From Bacteroidales bacterium (lineage in GTDB: Bacteria > Bacteroidota > Bacteroidia > Bacteroidales > UBA932): a stretch of DNA of 43,484 bases. Below the pieces are notes generated by a model. That model saw only the letters and a program-made list of their open reading frames with translations. It ran no database searches and had not been told where the DNA came from. Each line of letters opens with the position of its first letter. Position 1 is the first letter of the stretch. The stretch is taken from contig JALFNZ010000150.1 of the NCBI GenBank assembly GCA_022774085.1, positions 1 through 43,484 on the forward strand, given 5' to 3'. This document shows positions 1-8,997 of this stretch, piece after piece. A program made the position numbers and the translations under genes.

Positions 1-58
1 GTAGAGCACAACCTTGCCAAGGTTGGGGTCGCGAGTTCGAGTCTCGTTTTCCGCTCCA
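1..58 (+). tRNA. tRNA-Gly(GCC), 5' end truncated by window start
   Basis: Anticodon arm caacc-ttGCCaa-ggttg, T-arm gcgagTTCGAgtctcgt, acceptor 3' strand tttccgc, discriminator T and encoded CCA (tCCA at 55-58). Confidence 0.9.
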
Positions 59-62
59 ATTT

Positions 63-98
63 AGGGATGAATCTCCAAAAGGTTCATCCCTCATTTTT
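63..98 (+). terminator. Rho-independent terminator downstream of tRNA-Gly
   Basis: Perfect 9-bp inverted repeat agggatgaa...ttcatccct followed by cattttttg. Confidence 0.75.
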
Positions 99-190
99 TG
101 TACTCCCTTCCCAGACTCGAGGGGCTGTCTGGCAACGCCAGACTGGGGGTCCACGTGAAAAAAAACCAAAATCCGGTAAGCCGGAAAACA

Positions 191-228
191 ACATTCCCGC
201 AGAAATTCTGACGTTTCTGCGGGAATGT
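191..228 (-). terminator. Strong hairpin downstream of the ferritin gene (likely 3' end / terminator)
   Basis: 15-bp perfect inverted repeat acattcccgcagaaa / tttctgcgggaatgt, 8-nt loop, lying 3' of the minus-strand ferritin stop. Confidence 0.5.
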
Positions 229-277
229 GTTAAAGAACAGCCGTGCGAAGTATCGCACTTGTAAGTATGTTGGTAAG

Positions 278-757
278 CTATCTCTGAGCGAGCTGGGCAT
301 CAATGTAGAACAAACCCTGCTCTCCGCCCTTGCGGATCTTCTCGACGATTGCCTGTGCAGTAGCCTCTTCTTCAACCTGCTCCCTGACAAATCCCCAGAG
401 GAAATCCTGAGTTGCCTTGTCATTCTGTGCTGCAGCAACATCGACAAGTTTGTCAATCAAAGCGGAAACGTGGCATTCATGTTTGTAAACATTTTCGAAT
501 ACATCAAGTACGCTTCCCCATTTGTCAGGAACAACATCAATCATTGAAACCTTTGCCTCGCCACCTCTCTTGATGAGGTAATCAGCCATTGCAACAGCAT
601 GCTCCCTTTCCTCAAGAGACTGCTTGTCCATCCAATGTGCAAATCCGTCCCAACCCTCTGCCTTAAGAGCAAAAGCCATTGAGAGATACAGGTTTGAAGA
701 CCAAAGCTCAGCGGTAATCTGATCGTTGATAGCTTTCTGTAATTCAGTTGAAATCAT
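278..757 (-). CDS. ftnA: Ferritin (non-heme)
   Basis: 159 aa; MISTELQKAINDQITAELWSSNLYLSMAFALKAEGWDGFAHWMDKQSLEEREHAV is typical of bacterial ferritin. Confidence 0.93.
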   Translation of the reverse strand: MISTELQKAINDQITAELWSSNLYLSMAFALKAEGWDGFAHWMDKQSLEEREHAVAMADYLIKRGGEAKVSMIDVVPDKWGSVLDVFENVYKHECHVSALIDKLVDVAAAQNDKATQDFLWGFVREQVEEEATAQAIVEKIRKGGEQGLFYIDAQLAQR

Positions 758-829
758 AATATTAAAAGTTTAAAGTTTTCAAAACAACACTCAGAAGCGA
801 GAGCAACTTCCATGCCACCCGTTGCTGGT

Positions 830-1756
830 TTACCACCCCATTTCAATATTGGCAGCAATCTGGTCAACCAACCTCTGGCGAGCCTGGCAGCTTGCCCATG
901 CAACATGGGGAGCAAACCTTACACGCTCCGGATGGGCAAGCTTCAGAAGAGGACTGTCTTCAGGAAGCGGCTCCACCTCGAACACATCCAGAGCTGCACC
1001 TGCAAGGTGCTCTGAATCAATAGCCTGAGCCAGTGCAGCCTCATCCACGATGCCACCGCGGCCCATATTTACAAGAAACGCCCCCTTCTTCATCCCTGCA
1101 ATTTCCCTGGCACCGATGAGCCCCTTCGTTCTGTTATTCAAGGGAGCATGAACTGACACGATGTCAGACACTGACAAAAATTCATCAAGAGGCAGACTCG
1201 GATAGGCCTTACAATGTGAAGTGCCGGAAGTGGAATAATAAACCACCTTCATCCCGAAAGCCTCTGCCACACTCGCCACTTTGCTTCCAATGTTTCCCAT
1301 TCCGACAATGCCCAGAGTCCTTCCGGCAAGCTCGTCCCAGTTGACGCTCACATCCGTGAAAATGCCAGACTTTGAATATTTCCCACTCTTGACACATTCG
1401 TCATAGTATGGAGCGCAGCCGGTAAGAGAAAGAATATGCATGAAAGTAGCCTGAACCACGGACTGGGTTGAGTATCCGACAGCATTCCTGACCGGAATAC
1501 CCTTGGATGCGGCATATTCCAAGTCAATATTGTTGACACCGGTCGCAGCCTCGCAGATCAGCTTAAGTGAAGGCAGGCTGTCAATGAGATTGGCATCGAC
1601 TCTGATCTTATTGATGATGAGCACATCGCACCCCGCAGCCCTTTCCTTTGCCTGCTCCTGGGTACTTGTCTGATACATAATGAATTCGCCAAGCCTTTCG
1701 ATAGGTGCGAAGGAAACATCACCCATTGTGGCGGCATCAAGAAACACAATCTTCAT
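830..1756 (-). CDS. D-isomer-specific 2-hydroxyacid dehydrogenase (glycerate dehydrogenase-like)
   Basis: NAD-binding motif GIVGMGNIGSKVA and C-terminal catalytic motif AGAALDVFEVEPLP. The start is reassigned to MKIVFLDAATMGDV (1756) because the longer ORF runs into rodA. Confidence 0.88.
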   Translation of the reverse strand: MKIVFLDAATMGDVSFAPIERLGEFIMYQTSTQEQAKERAAGCDVLIINKIRVDANLIDSLPSLKLICEAATGVNNIDLEYAASKGIPVRNAVGYSTQSVVQATFMHILSLTGCAPYYDECVKSGKYSKSGIFTDVSVNWDELAGRTLGIVGMGNIGSKVASVAEAFGMKVVYYSTSGTSHCKAYPSLPLDEFLSVSDIVSVHAPLNNRTKGLIGAREIAGMKKGAFLVNMGRGGIVDEAALAQAIDSEHLAGAALDVFEVEPLPEDSPLLKLAHPERVRFAPHVAWASCQARQRLVDQIAANIEMGW

Positions 1757-1773
1757 ATATAAACTGTTTATTG

Positions 1774-3282
1774 CTAAAAATACTTTTTCTCGTTCCTGTC
1801 CAGAGCGATAAAGATTGCAATCATGGCTGTGAAGGCCCAAAGGGAAGAACCACCATAACTGACAAGCGGCAGAGGAATGCCGATGACCGGCATAAGACCG
1901 ATGGTCATACCGATGTTGATGAACAGGTGCATGAAAATACAGCAGCCCACACAATAGCCATATATCCTGGTGAAAGATTCCCTGCTTCGTTCGGCATCCG
2001 CGATAATCCTCCATATCAGGAAAACATACAAAAGAATCACCAAAGCACATCCGAGGAAGCCCCATTCCTCTCCGATGGTGCAGAAAATAAAGTCCGTACT
2101 TTGCTCCGGGACGAAACCATAGGTTGTTTGAGTTCCGTGCAGATATCCCTTGCCGGTCAGACCTCCCGAACCGATGGCAATCATGCTTTGGTTCACATTA
2201 TAACCTACACCCGAAGGGTCTTCCTTCATGCCGAGCAACACTTCGATACGCTTACGCTGGTGGTCCTGTAGCACCTCATTGAAAAGAAAATCGGCAGAAT
2301 AGACCAGAAGGATGCCTCCCAGCAAGGACAGGATGGCAAGGTAAGTGAACCTGTTGCGCTGCCTGAAAGCCATGTACACGGCAAAAGGAATGCTGACGGC
2401 CGTGACAAACAGCAGAATGTACAGAGGCCTTATCTTGAATATGAACGGTATTTGCGTCAGACCAGCCTCAATGGCTTCAGCCTCACTTGCAAAGCCGGTC
2501 ACAGCCTCGGCAAGTGCAGATAAGCCCATTGGCACGAATGCCATAAGGACAATCACTGGAATGCCCACCATGAGCCACCATTTTAATATCCCCGAATACA
2601 GGCAGATACAAAAGGAAACCACTCCGACAATCACCAGAATGGCTACAAAAGGGGAGGCCGTAAGGGTGAGGATAAAAGACAGTATGGCCATTCCAAGGAT
2701 GAAAATCCACCATCCGGAAAGCCCCTCCCTGTAGAGCATGAAAATAAAACCCACATAGACCAGGGCCGAACCAGTCTCACTCTGGAGCACAATGATGGCC
2801 ATAGGCACCAGAATGATCAAAGATGTGATAATGAAGTCCTTGAACCTGCTTATCTTATAGCCCAGCTGGCTCATGACCGTCGCCAGCATCAGGGATGTGG
2901 ATATTTTGGAAATTTCTGCCGGCTGGAATCTTATGGGCCCGAATTCGAACCACGACCTGGAACCTTTGACCTCGATTCCCAGGAAAATCACCGCGACCAG
3001 CAGGGCAATCGTGACCAGATAAATCGGTAGTGACAGCCCCTCATATATCCTCGGATTCAGCAGAAAAAGAATGATGGCACCAATCGCAAAGGAAGTGAGT
3101 ATCCACACGAACTGCTTTCCGCTGCGGCAACTGAAATCGAAGATGGAAGCCGGCTCTGAAGCATGTACGGAAGCGTAGATATTCGCCCAGCCGATGAGAA
3201 CCAGCACAAAATAGCAGATTACCAACGGCCAATCGATAGTCTTTGTCAGACTCCTGTTTCTATTTCCTCCTGCACTGATCAT
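1774..3282 (-). CDS. rodA: Rod shape-determining protein RodA (SEDS glycosyltransferase)
   Basis: 502 aa polytopic membrane protein ending with SEDS motifs (GMTIGLMPVIGIPLPLVSYGGSSLW); adjacent to PBP2 and mreBCD. Confidence 0.93.
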   Translation of the reverse strand: MISAGGNRNRSLTKTIDWPLVICYFVLVLIGWANIYASVHASEPASIFDFSCRSGKQFVWILTSFAIGAIILFLLNPRIYEGLSLPIYLVTIALLVAVIFLGIEVKGSRSWFEFGPIRFQPAEISKISTSLMLATVMSQLGYKISRFKDFIITSLIILVPMAIIVLQSETGSALVYVGFIFMLYREGLSGWWIFILGMAILSFILTLTASPFVAILVIVGVVSFCICLYSGILKWWLMVGIPVIVLMAFVPMGLSALAEAVTGFASEAEAIEAGLTQIPFIFKIRPLYILLFVTAVSIPFAVYMAFRQRNRFTYLAILSLLGGILLVYSADFLFNEVLQDHQRKRIEVLLGMKEDPSGVGYNVNQSMIAIGSGGLTGKGYLHGTQTTYGFVPEQSTDFIFCTIGEEWGFLGCALVILLYVFLIWRIIADAERSRESFTRIYGYCVGCCIFMHLFINIGMTIGLMPVIGIPLPLVSYGGSSLWAFTAMIAIFIALDRNEKKYF

Positions 3283-5126
3283 TATTTCTTAACTTTAACC
3301 CTGTCCAGCAAATTTCCTTCAAGAATCCTTTTCTCCAAATCCTTCCTTTCCGGCCTTATTTCCCTTGTAAGGTACATTTCCGTGAGCAGGGAAGCAATAG
3401 GAGCCGCCCAAGTGGCACCGAAACCGCCGTTTTCCACATAGGCTGCCACGGCAATCTTCGGGTCATCCTTCGGAGCGAAGCAGATGAATACCGAATGGTC
3501 GGAGCCGTGGGGGTTCTGGGCCGTACCTGTCTTTCCGCAGATATCCAACCCCTCGACAGCTGCAACACTGGCCGTTCCGCCGGAGCCGTATCCGCTGTTT
3601 ACCGCCCTGTACATGCCACCGATGACCTTTGGGAAATGGGTGGTATCCACCATTGTATAGTGTCTTTCCTTATATTTGGGATCGATTGCGATTTCTTTCG
3701 AGTCTTTGATGATGTGCGGAATGTAGTAATATCCGCGGTTGGCAATCGTGGCACAAAGGTTGGCAAGGTGGAGCGGGGTACAGCCGATTTCGCCCTGACC
3801 GATTGAGAGAGAAATCACTGTTGTTGCCTTCCAGCCGCCTTTATGATATACTTTATTGTAATATTTGGAGTCAGGGATGAAACCACCCAGCTCGGAAGGG
3901 AAGTCGCTGCCCAGCTTTTCTCCAAAGCCGAAGCTTTTCACTGCTTTGTTCCAATAGTCCATGGCATCGTCGATTGACTCGAAATCCTTGTTTTCAAGAA
4001 GGTCACGCAGCACATAGCAATAATATGCGTTGCAGGACATCATGATGGACTCTTCCAGATTCAGCGGCGAGCGGTGGGCATGGCAGCCGAGCTTGTTCTT
4101 TCCGAAATGGTATCCCATGCTGCAAGGATATGCCGTCGAGGGGCTGATTACCCCTTCTTCAAGACCGATCAGACCGTTGACAAGCTTGAAAACCGACCCC
4201 GGAGGATAAGGAGCCTGTACTGCCCTGTTGAACATTGGCTTATAAGGATCTGACGCTATTTCGTTGTAATATTTACCGATGTCGGCTAGCATTTCCACAT
4301 CAATTCCGGGACTTGAAACCATCGTGAGGATTTCCCCCGTTGATGGTTCTATTGCCACGAGGCTTCCCACTTTGTTCATCATCAGCCTTTGACCGTAATT
4401 CTGCAGTTCGGCATCGATGGTGGTCGTGACATCCTTTCCCGGAACGGCCTCTTTGTCCATCTCTCCGTCCCTGTAGCGGGATTCGATCTTGTTGTGTGAG
4501 TTCCTGAGCCAGATATTGTAACCTTTTTCGCCTCTGAGCTCCTTTTCACGGGCAGCCTCTATTCCTGTCATTCCGGCATAGTCACCCGACTTGTATTCAT
4601 CCGGATGCTTCTCAAGATATCTTGCATCCACTTCGGACACATATCCGAGCAGGTTTCCGCCGGCATTATACGGATATTCCCTGATGCTTCTGGACTGGCC
4701 GCGGAACCCCGGGAACTTGTACGACACTTCGGCAAACTTCATATATTGGAGCTGGGGAATCTGCTTCATCATCACGACGGTCTGCCATCCGATTCTTCTG
4801 CGATTCTTCTTATATTCAGCCATTTTTTCCCGTATGAAGTCCGGGCTTACGTCAAGTACCTGTGCCAGAGCCAGGGTGTCGAATTCTTCGACTTCGCGCG
4901 GAGTGACCAGCAGGTCGTATGCGACCTTGTTGCCGACGTGGATGTTGCCATATCTGTCGATGATGAGGCCGCGGGTGGGATAAATGATGGAATAGACCAT
5001 CGTGTTGTTCTCGGCGCTGAGCTTGTAATCATCATCGATGATCTGGATGCAGAACAGCCGGACAATGAGAATCACCGCAGCCGTGCACAATCCGATGAGC
5101 AGTTTGTTCTGTCTGTTCAGTTTCAT
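3282..5126 (-). CDS. mrdA: Penicillin-binding protein 2
   Basis: 614 aa; N-terminal TM, PBP dimerisation domain, transpeptidase motifs (PGSVFKLV SxxK, SCN, KTGTAQN); overlaps rodA by 1 nt. Confidence 0.94.
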   Translation of the reverse strand: MKLNRQNKLLIGLCTAAVILIVRLFCIQIIDDDYKLSAENNTMVYSIIYPTRGLIIDRYGNIHVGNKVAYDLLVTPREVEEFDTLALAQVLDVSPDFIREKMAEYKKNRRRIGWQTVVMMKQIPQLQYMKFAEVSYKFPGFRGQSRSIREYPYNAGGNLLGYVSEVDARYLEKHPDEYKSGDYAGMTGIEAAREKELRGEKGYNIWLRNSHNKIESRYRDGEMDKEAVPGKDVTTTIDAELQNYGQRLMMNKVGSLVAIEPSTGEILTMVSSPGIDVEMLADIGKYYNEIASDPYKPMFNRAVQAPYPPGSVFKLVNGLIGLEEGVISPSTAYPCSMGYHFGKNKLGCHAHRSPLNLEESIMMSCNAYYCYVLRDLLENKDFESIDDAMDYWNKAVKSFGFGEKLGSDFPSELGGFIPDSKYYNKVYHKGGWKATTVISLSIGQGEIGCTPLHLANLCATIANRGYYYIPHIIKDSKEIAIDPKYKERHYTMVDTTHFPKVIGGMYRAVNSGYGSGGTASVAAVEGLDICGKTGTAQNPHGSDHSVFICFAPKDDPKIAVAAYVENGGFGATWAAPIASLLTEMYLTREIRPERKDLEKRILEGNLLDRVKVKK

Positions 5127-5138
5127 GACCCCGACCTC

Positions 5139-5654
5139 CTATCTCTTTTCTTCAGGCGTGAGGATATTGGCAACAATCAGAGATAGTATCATATTGATAG
5201 CCAAGGAAATACCAAATTGTGCGAAACTGAACCATACAGGTCTTGTGCCCGCACCGTCGAGCAGTATATATATGGCCAGGAAGATGGTAAGGCTTGCTGA
5301 CAGGGCCAATGAAATCTTTCTGATACCGTTTTTGTGGAAGGTGAAACTGTCTTTTCGTGCAATCAGGTCCTCACCTATGAACGTGCGGATGATTGCCTTT
5401 CTTGCCAGGGCGACCGGTACAAGGGCGGCGGCATTGATGCCTATAAGGCCTTCGGACAGCCAGTCCACGAGCAGTCCTGTCACGAAAGCTATGACCATGC
5501 TGGCAGATGTGCTGGTCTGGAGCGGAATGCAGAGCACCATGGCCGGAAGCAGGGTCACAACGGCATAAGGAGTAAACTGAAAATAGTTGCAAATCACAGT
5601 CTGAATAATCGCCAGCATGGCGTAAAGCAACCAGAAATTCTGTCCTGTTCTCAT
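5139..5654 (-). CDS. mreD: Rod shape-determining protein MreD
   Basis: 171 aa polytopic membrane protein between mreC and mrdA. Confidence 0.85.
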   Translation of the reverse strand: MRTGQNFWLLYAMLAIIQTVICNYFQFTPYAVVTLLPAMVLCIPLQTSTSASMVIAFVTGLLVDWLSEGLIGINAAALVPVALARKAIIRTFIGEDLIARKDSFTFHKNGIRKISLALSASLTIFLAIYILLDGAGTRPVWFSFAQFGISLAINMILSLIVANILTPEEKR

Positions 5655-6466
5655 CTTATGCCCTCCAGTTCTTCAATTTCTTCCCTGCCGATATTCTCCA
5701 CGATTGTTATGTATCTTACAGATGAAAAGTCCTCAAACAGAGAGACTTTTATGTCGTAGGTGGCTCCATTCACGATTTTCGAATCGACGATGGTTCCAAG
5801 TGGAATGCCCGCCGGAAATATGGAGGAGAAACCGCTTGTGAACACGGTATCTCCGGGAGCAAATTCCATGTGGTGTGGAATTTCCTTCAATATGGCGCAG
5901 TTGCTGCTCCTTCCGTCCCATGACATCGGTCCGACAGCTCCTTCCTTGCCGATCCGGGTGCTTATGTTCATGTCGTGGTTCTTGAATGAACGCCCATAGG
6001 AGTATTTGCGTCCGACATTGTCTATGATACCGATGGCTCCCTTCCATGTGACGATGCCGCTGCCTGATTTGATGCCATCGTCGGAACCTTTGTCGATGAT
6101 GATGTAATTGTGCTCGGAATTATTGCTTATTTTGGCAATCGTTGCCGGGATATATCTGAAATTGCCGGCCGTATTGCTGAATCTTTCCAGGGACAGGCTG
6201 TCTTCCATGTCCAGTTCCAGCTTTGCCAGCCTGGCCTTCAGTGCAGTGTTTTCCAGAGCAAGGCTTTCGTTGGTCTTGCGCAGGGAAAAATACTGTGCAA
6301 TGTTCTGGGTGGTGCCCCAAACCTTGGCCATCACGACATGACAACCCTTTGAGAACCAGATGTTCTGCATCGTTCCTGCATGGCGGAGCATATTGAGCGC
6401 AGCTACCTCCAGAAAAATGAAGATAGCTGCGTCAATTATCAGGTATATGATTCGTTTCCTTTGCAA
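5651..6466 (-). CDS. mreC: Rod shape-determining protein MreC
   Basis: 271 aa; N-terminal TM, coiled coil, beta domain (PATIAKISNNSEHNYIIIDKGSDDGIKSGSGIVTWKGAIGIID); 4-nt overlap with mreD. Confidence 0.93.
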   Translation of the reverse strand: MQRKRIIYLIIDAAIFIFLEVAALNMLRHAGTMQNIWFSKGCHVVMAKVWGTTQNIAQYFSLRKTNESLALENTALKARLAKLELDMEDSLSLERFSNTAGNFRYIPATIAKISNNSEHNYIIIDKGSDDGIKSGSGIVTWKGAIGIIDNVGRKYSYGRSFKNHDMNISTRIGKEGAVGPMSWDGRSSNCAILKEIPHHMEFAPGDTVFTSGFSSIFPAGIPLGTIVDSKIVNGATYDIKVSLFEDFSSVRYITIVENIGREEIEELEGIR

Positions 6467-6470
6467 GATG

Positions 6471-7502
6471 TTACCTCATAAGGAAAGAATAGTTGTCGGT
6501 ATTCTTGAGTGCCAGGCATGTTCCCCTTGCCACGGCCCTCAGCGGGTCTTCTGCGACATGGAACTGGATGTTCACCTTCTCTGTGAATCTCTTGGCAAGT
6601 CCCCTGAGAAGCGAGCCGCCTCCTGCAAGATAGATACCGTTCTCTACGATGTCGGAGTAAAGCTCAGGAGGTGTCTGCTCCAGCACGTGCAGGATTGCAC
6701 TCTCGATTCTTGCCACCGATTTATCCAGGCAATGTGCAATCTCCTGATAGGTGATGGTTGCGTGAACCGGGTGGGCAGTCATCTGGTTAGGACCTGTGAT
6801 TGCATATGGCTCCGGTTCCACTTCATTTTCACCGAGCTCAGGAAGAACAGCTCCTATGGCAATCTTGATCTTTTCTGCCGTAATCTGTCCTACCCTGATG
6901 TTGTGCTGCTGTTTGAGATACTGCTGGATGTCGTTTGTGAATACATCGCCTGCCACCTTGATACTGTCCTGTACTACGATGCCTCCGAGCGAGATGACCG
7001 CAATCTCAGTAGTACCGCCACCTATATCGACTACCATGTTTCCCTTAGGCGCCTCGACGTCCAGTCCGATACCGAGGGCGGATGCCATAGGCTCGAAAAT
7101 CAGATATACGTCCCTTCCTCCGGCATGTTCCGAAGAGTCGCGTACGGCCCTGATTTCCACCTCAGTACTACCTGATGGAATGCCGACGACCATTTTAATG
7201 TTAGGTGAAAACAATGATCTGCGTCTGCTGTTTACCTGTTTGATGAATCCCCTGATCATCATTTCTGCGGCATTGAAGTCCGCAATGACCCCGTCTTTCA
7301 TCGGACGGATTGTCTTGATGCCCGGATTCTCCCTCTCCTGCATAAGCTTGGCTTTCTGGCCGAGGGCTATAGCTTTTCCTGTGTTGTTGTCAATTGCCAC
7401 GATGCTTGGCTCGTCCAGCACAATCTGGTCATTCATGAAAATGACCGTGTTCGCTGTTCCGAGGTCCATTGCTATCTCCTGTGTCAAGAATGAAAGTCCC
7501 AT
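6471..7502 (-). CDS. mreB: Rod shape-determining protein MreB
   Basis: 343 aa actin-like ATPase (AMDLGTANTVIF; VVDIGGGTTEIAVISLGG; GGGSLLRGL). Confidence 0.96.
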   Translation of the reverse strand: MGLSFLTQEIAMDLGTANTVIFMNDQIVLDEPSIVAIDNNTGKAIALGQKAKLMQERENPGIKTIRPMKDGVIADFNAAEMMIRGFIKQVNSRRRSLFSPNIKMVVGIPSGSTEVEIRAVRDSSEHAGGRDVYLIFEPMASALGIGLDVEAPKGNMVVDIGGGTTEIAVISLGGIVVQDSIKVAGDVFTNDIQQYLKQQHNIRVGQITAEKIKIAIGAVLPELGENEVEPEPYAITGPNQMTAHPVHATITYQEIAHCLDKSVARIESAILHVLEQTPPELYSDIVENGIYLAGGGSLLRGLAKRFTEKVNIQFHVAEDPLRAVARGTCLALKNTDNYSFLMR

Positions 7503-7668
7503 GTTATACTAAATGCTCCGAATTTGTGTATTTCCCATATAAAGCGGTAAAATTACAAAAAAAACTGTAAATAACCTTCAAGTTTTTTAAATTTGCCTGA
7601 TAATATTGCATATTGCCTATCGGAACCTCGGTATAACATAATTACTGGAGCATATTGCCCACTTAGAA

Positions 7669-8379
7669 ATGGAAAGAAAAAAATTTGTAATAGTGATGGC
7701 TGCGGGAAGCGGCACCAGGATGGGAGGGCCTCTTCCCAAGCAATTCCTTGAATTGGAGGGCAAGGCCATCCTCCAGCACACAATTGAAGTTTTCAGGCAG
7801 GCATGTCCTGACATTTCCGTCGTCGTGGTCCTGTCACCGGACTATATAGGCTATTGGAAGGACTACTGCATAAGGCATAATTTCATTTGCCCGCAAGTGC
7901 TTGTGCCGGGAGGCATCACAAGGTTCCATTCGGTACGCAATGCTCTCGACAGGATACCGGACGGAGTTCTGGTAGCAGTTCACGACGGAGTGCGGCCTCT
8001 GGTCACAAGTTCTCTTGTCAGGCAGATGTTCGATTGGGCGCAGGAGGTGCCGGCATTGATTCCCGTTATTCCTTGTGTGGACACACTGAAGGTATTGCGA
8101 AAGAGCAAAGATGCGCAAGGTCAGGAGATTCTTCAGACAATCGAAGGCGCACATGCCGACAGGTCCGTCCTATACGGCGCCCAGACTCCTCAGATTTTCC
8201 ATTCAGAGATTATAAGACAAGCCTACAGACAGCCATACGACACAGTCTTTACGGATGATGCATCCGTTGTGCAGGCATATGGCACAACGCTTTCATATAT
8301 ACAAGGCGAGAGATTGAACATAAAAATAACGACACGTGAAGATTTGATAATCGCACGTGCCGTCAAAACGTCTGTGTAA
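7669..8379 (+). CDS. ispD: 2-C-methyl-D-erythritol 4-phosphate cytidylyltransferase
   Basis: 236 aa; VIVMAAGSGTRMGGPLPKQFLELEGKAIL and VHDGVRPLV motifs. Confidence 0.93.
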   Translation: MERKKFVIVMAAGSGTRMGGPLPKQFLELEGKAILQHTIEVFRQACPDISVVVVLSPDYIGYWKDYCIRHNFICPQVLVPGGITRFHSVRNALDRIPDGVLVAVHDGVRPLVTSSLVRQMFDWAQEVPALIPVIPCVDTLKVLRKSKDAQGQEILQTIEGAHADRSVLYGAQTPQIFHSEIIRQAYRQPYDTVFTDDASVVQAYGTTLSYIQGERLNIKITTREDLIIARAVKTSV

Positions 8380-8384
8380 AGGAC

Positions 8385-8915
8385 TTAGCCCTTGATTTCT
8401 TTCCTGCTTTTGCTGACTGAAGCAGAGAAACTTGTGCTTTGGTAATCTTTCACCCAGACCTGACGCTCAATTGCCTGGTCAAGGGAAATCTGGGTTTCTG
8501 TCTGTTGTACATAAGGAATCTTCTGGATTGTGTTCAGAAGGATTTCCATGAGGTGGTCATGGTCAAAGCAGAACAACTTGATCAGAAGCGCATATTTTCC
8601 TGTCACGAAGTGACATTCCACAATTTCTGAGATTCTTTTAAATGACTCGATGACTTCAGGATATTTGTTGGCTTCTGAAAGTGAGACACTTACGAATGCA
8701 CACACATTCAGACCGAGAGCCTGTGGCTTGACGAGCAGCCTTGAACCTGTGATGACCCCATTAGCTTCAAGTCTTTTGACCCTTTGATGGATTGCTGCTC
8801 CTGACACTCCGCATTCGCGGGCTATCTCCAGAAAAGGCATCCTTGCATTCTTTACAAGGAATGAGAGGATTTTCTGGTCTATATGATCAATCTGATAAGT
8901 TGACATGGCAAACAA
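8385..8915 (-). CDS. Lrp/AsnC family transcriptional regulator
   Basis: N-terminal HTH (DQKILSFLVKNARMPFLEIARECGVSGAAIHQRVKRLEANGVI) plus RAM-like domain. The real start may be the internal MSTYQIDHID (8906). Confidence 0.9.
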   Translation of the reverse strand: MFAMSTYQIDHIDQKILSFLVKNARMPFLEIARECGVSGAAIHQRVKRLEANGVITGSRLLVKPQALGLNVCAFVSVSLSEANKYPEVIESFKRISEIVECHFVTGKYALLIKLFCFDHDHLMEILLNTIQKIPYVQQTETQISLDQAIERQVWVKDYQSTSFSASVSKSRKEIKG

Positions 8916-8997
8916 TTAACAAAAATTTCGCTGCTAAATTAGTGAATTTTTCATCAATTTTCAAATATTTCAATAGCCAAAATAACAAATTGAAACA

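Noticed and set aside
830-2065. 411-aa version of the hydroxyacid dehydrogenase ORF
   Set aside because: The N-terminal ~100 aa overlap rodA in another frame and do not resemble the family; the start at 1756 fits.
1705-2271. 188-aa + strand ORF
   Set aside because: Antisense to rodA; low-complexity polar translation typical of shadow ORFs.
6360-7175. 271-aa + strand ORF
   Set aside because: Antisense to mreB/mreC, which have unmistakable motifs; no family resemblance and composition follows codon bias of the opposite strand.
7588-7595. TAAATTTG as an ispD promoter
   Set aside because: Matches the -7 consensus but no -33 box at the right spacing; too weak to list as a feature.
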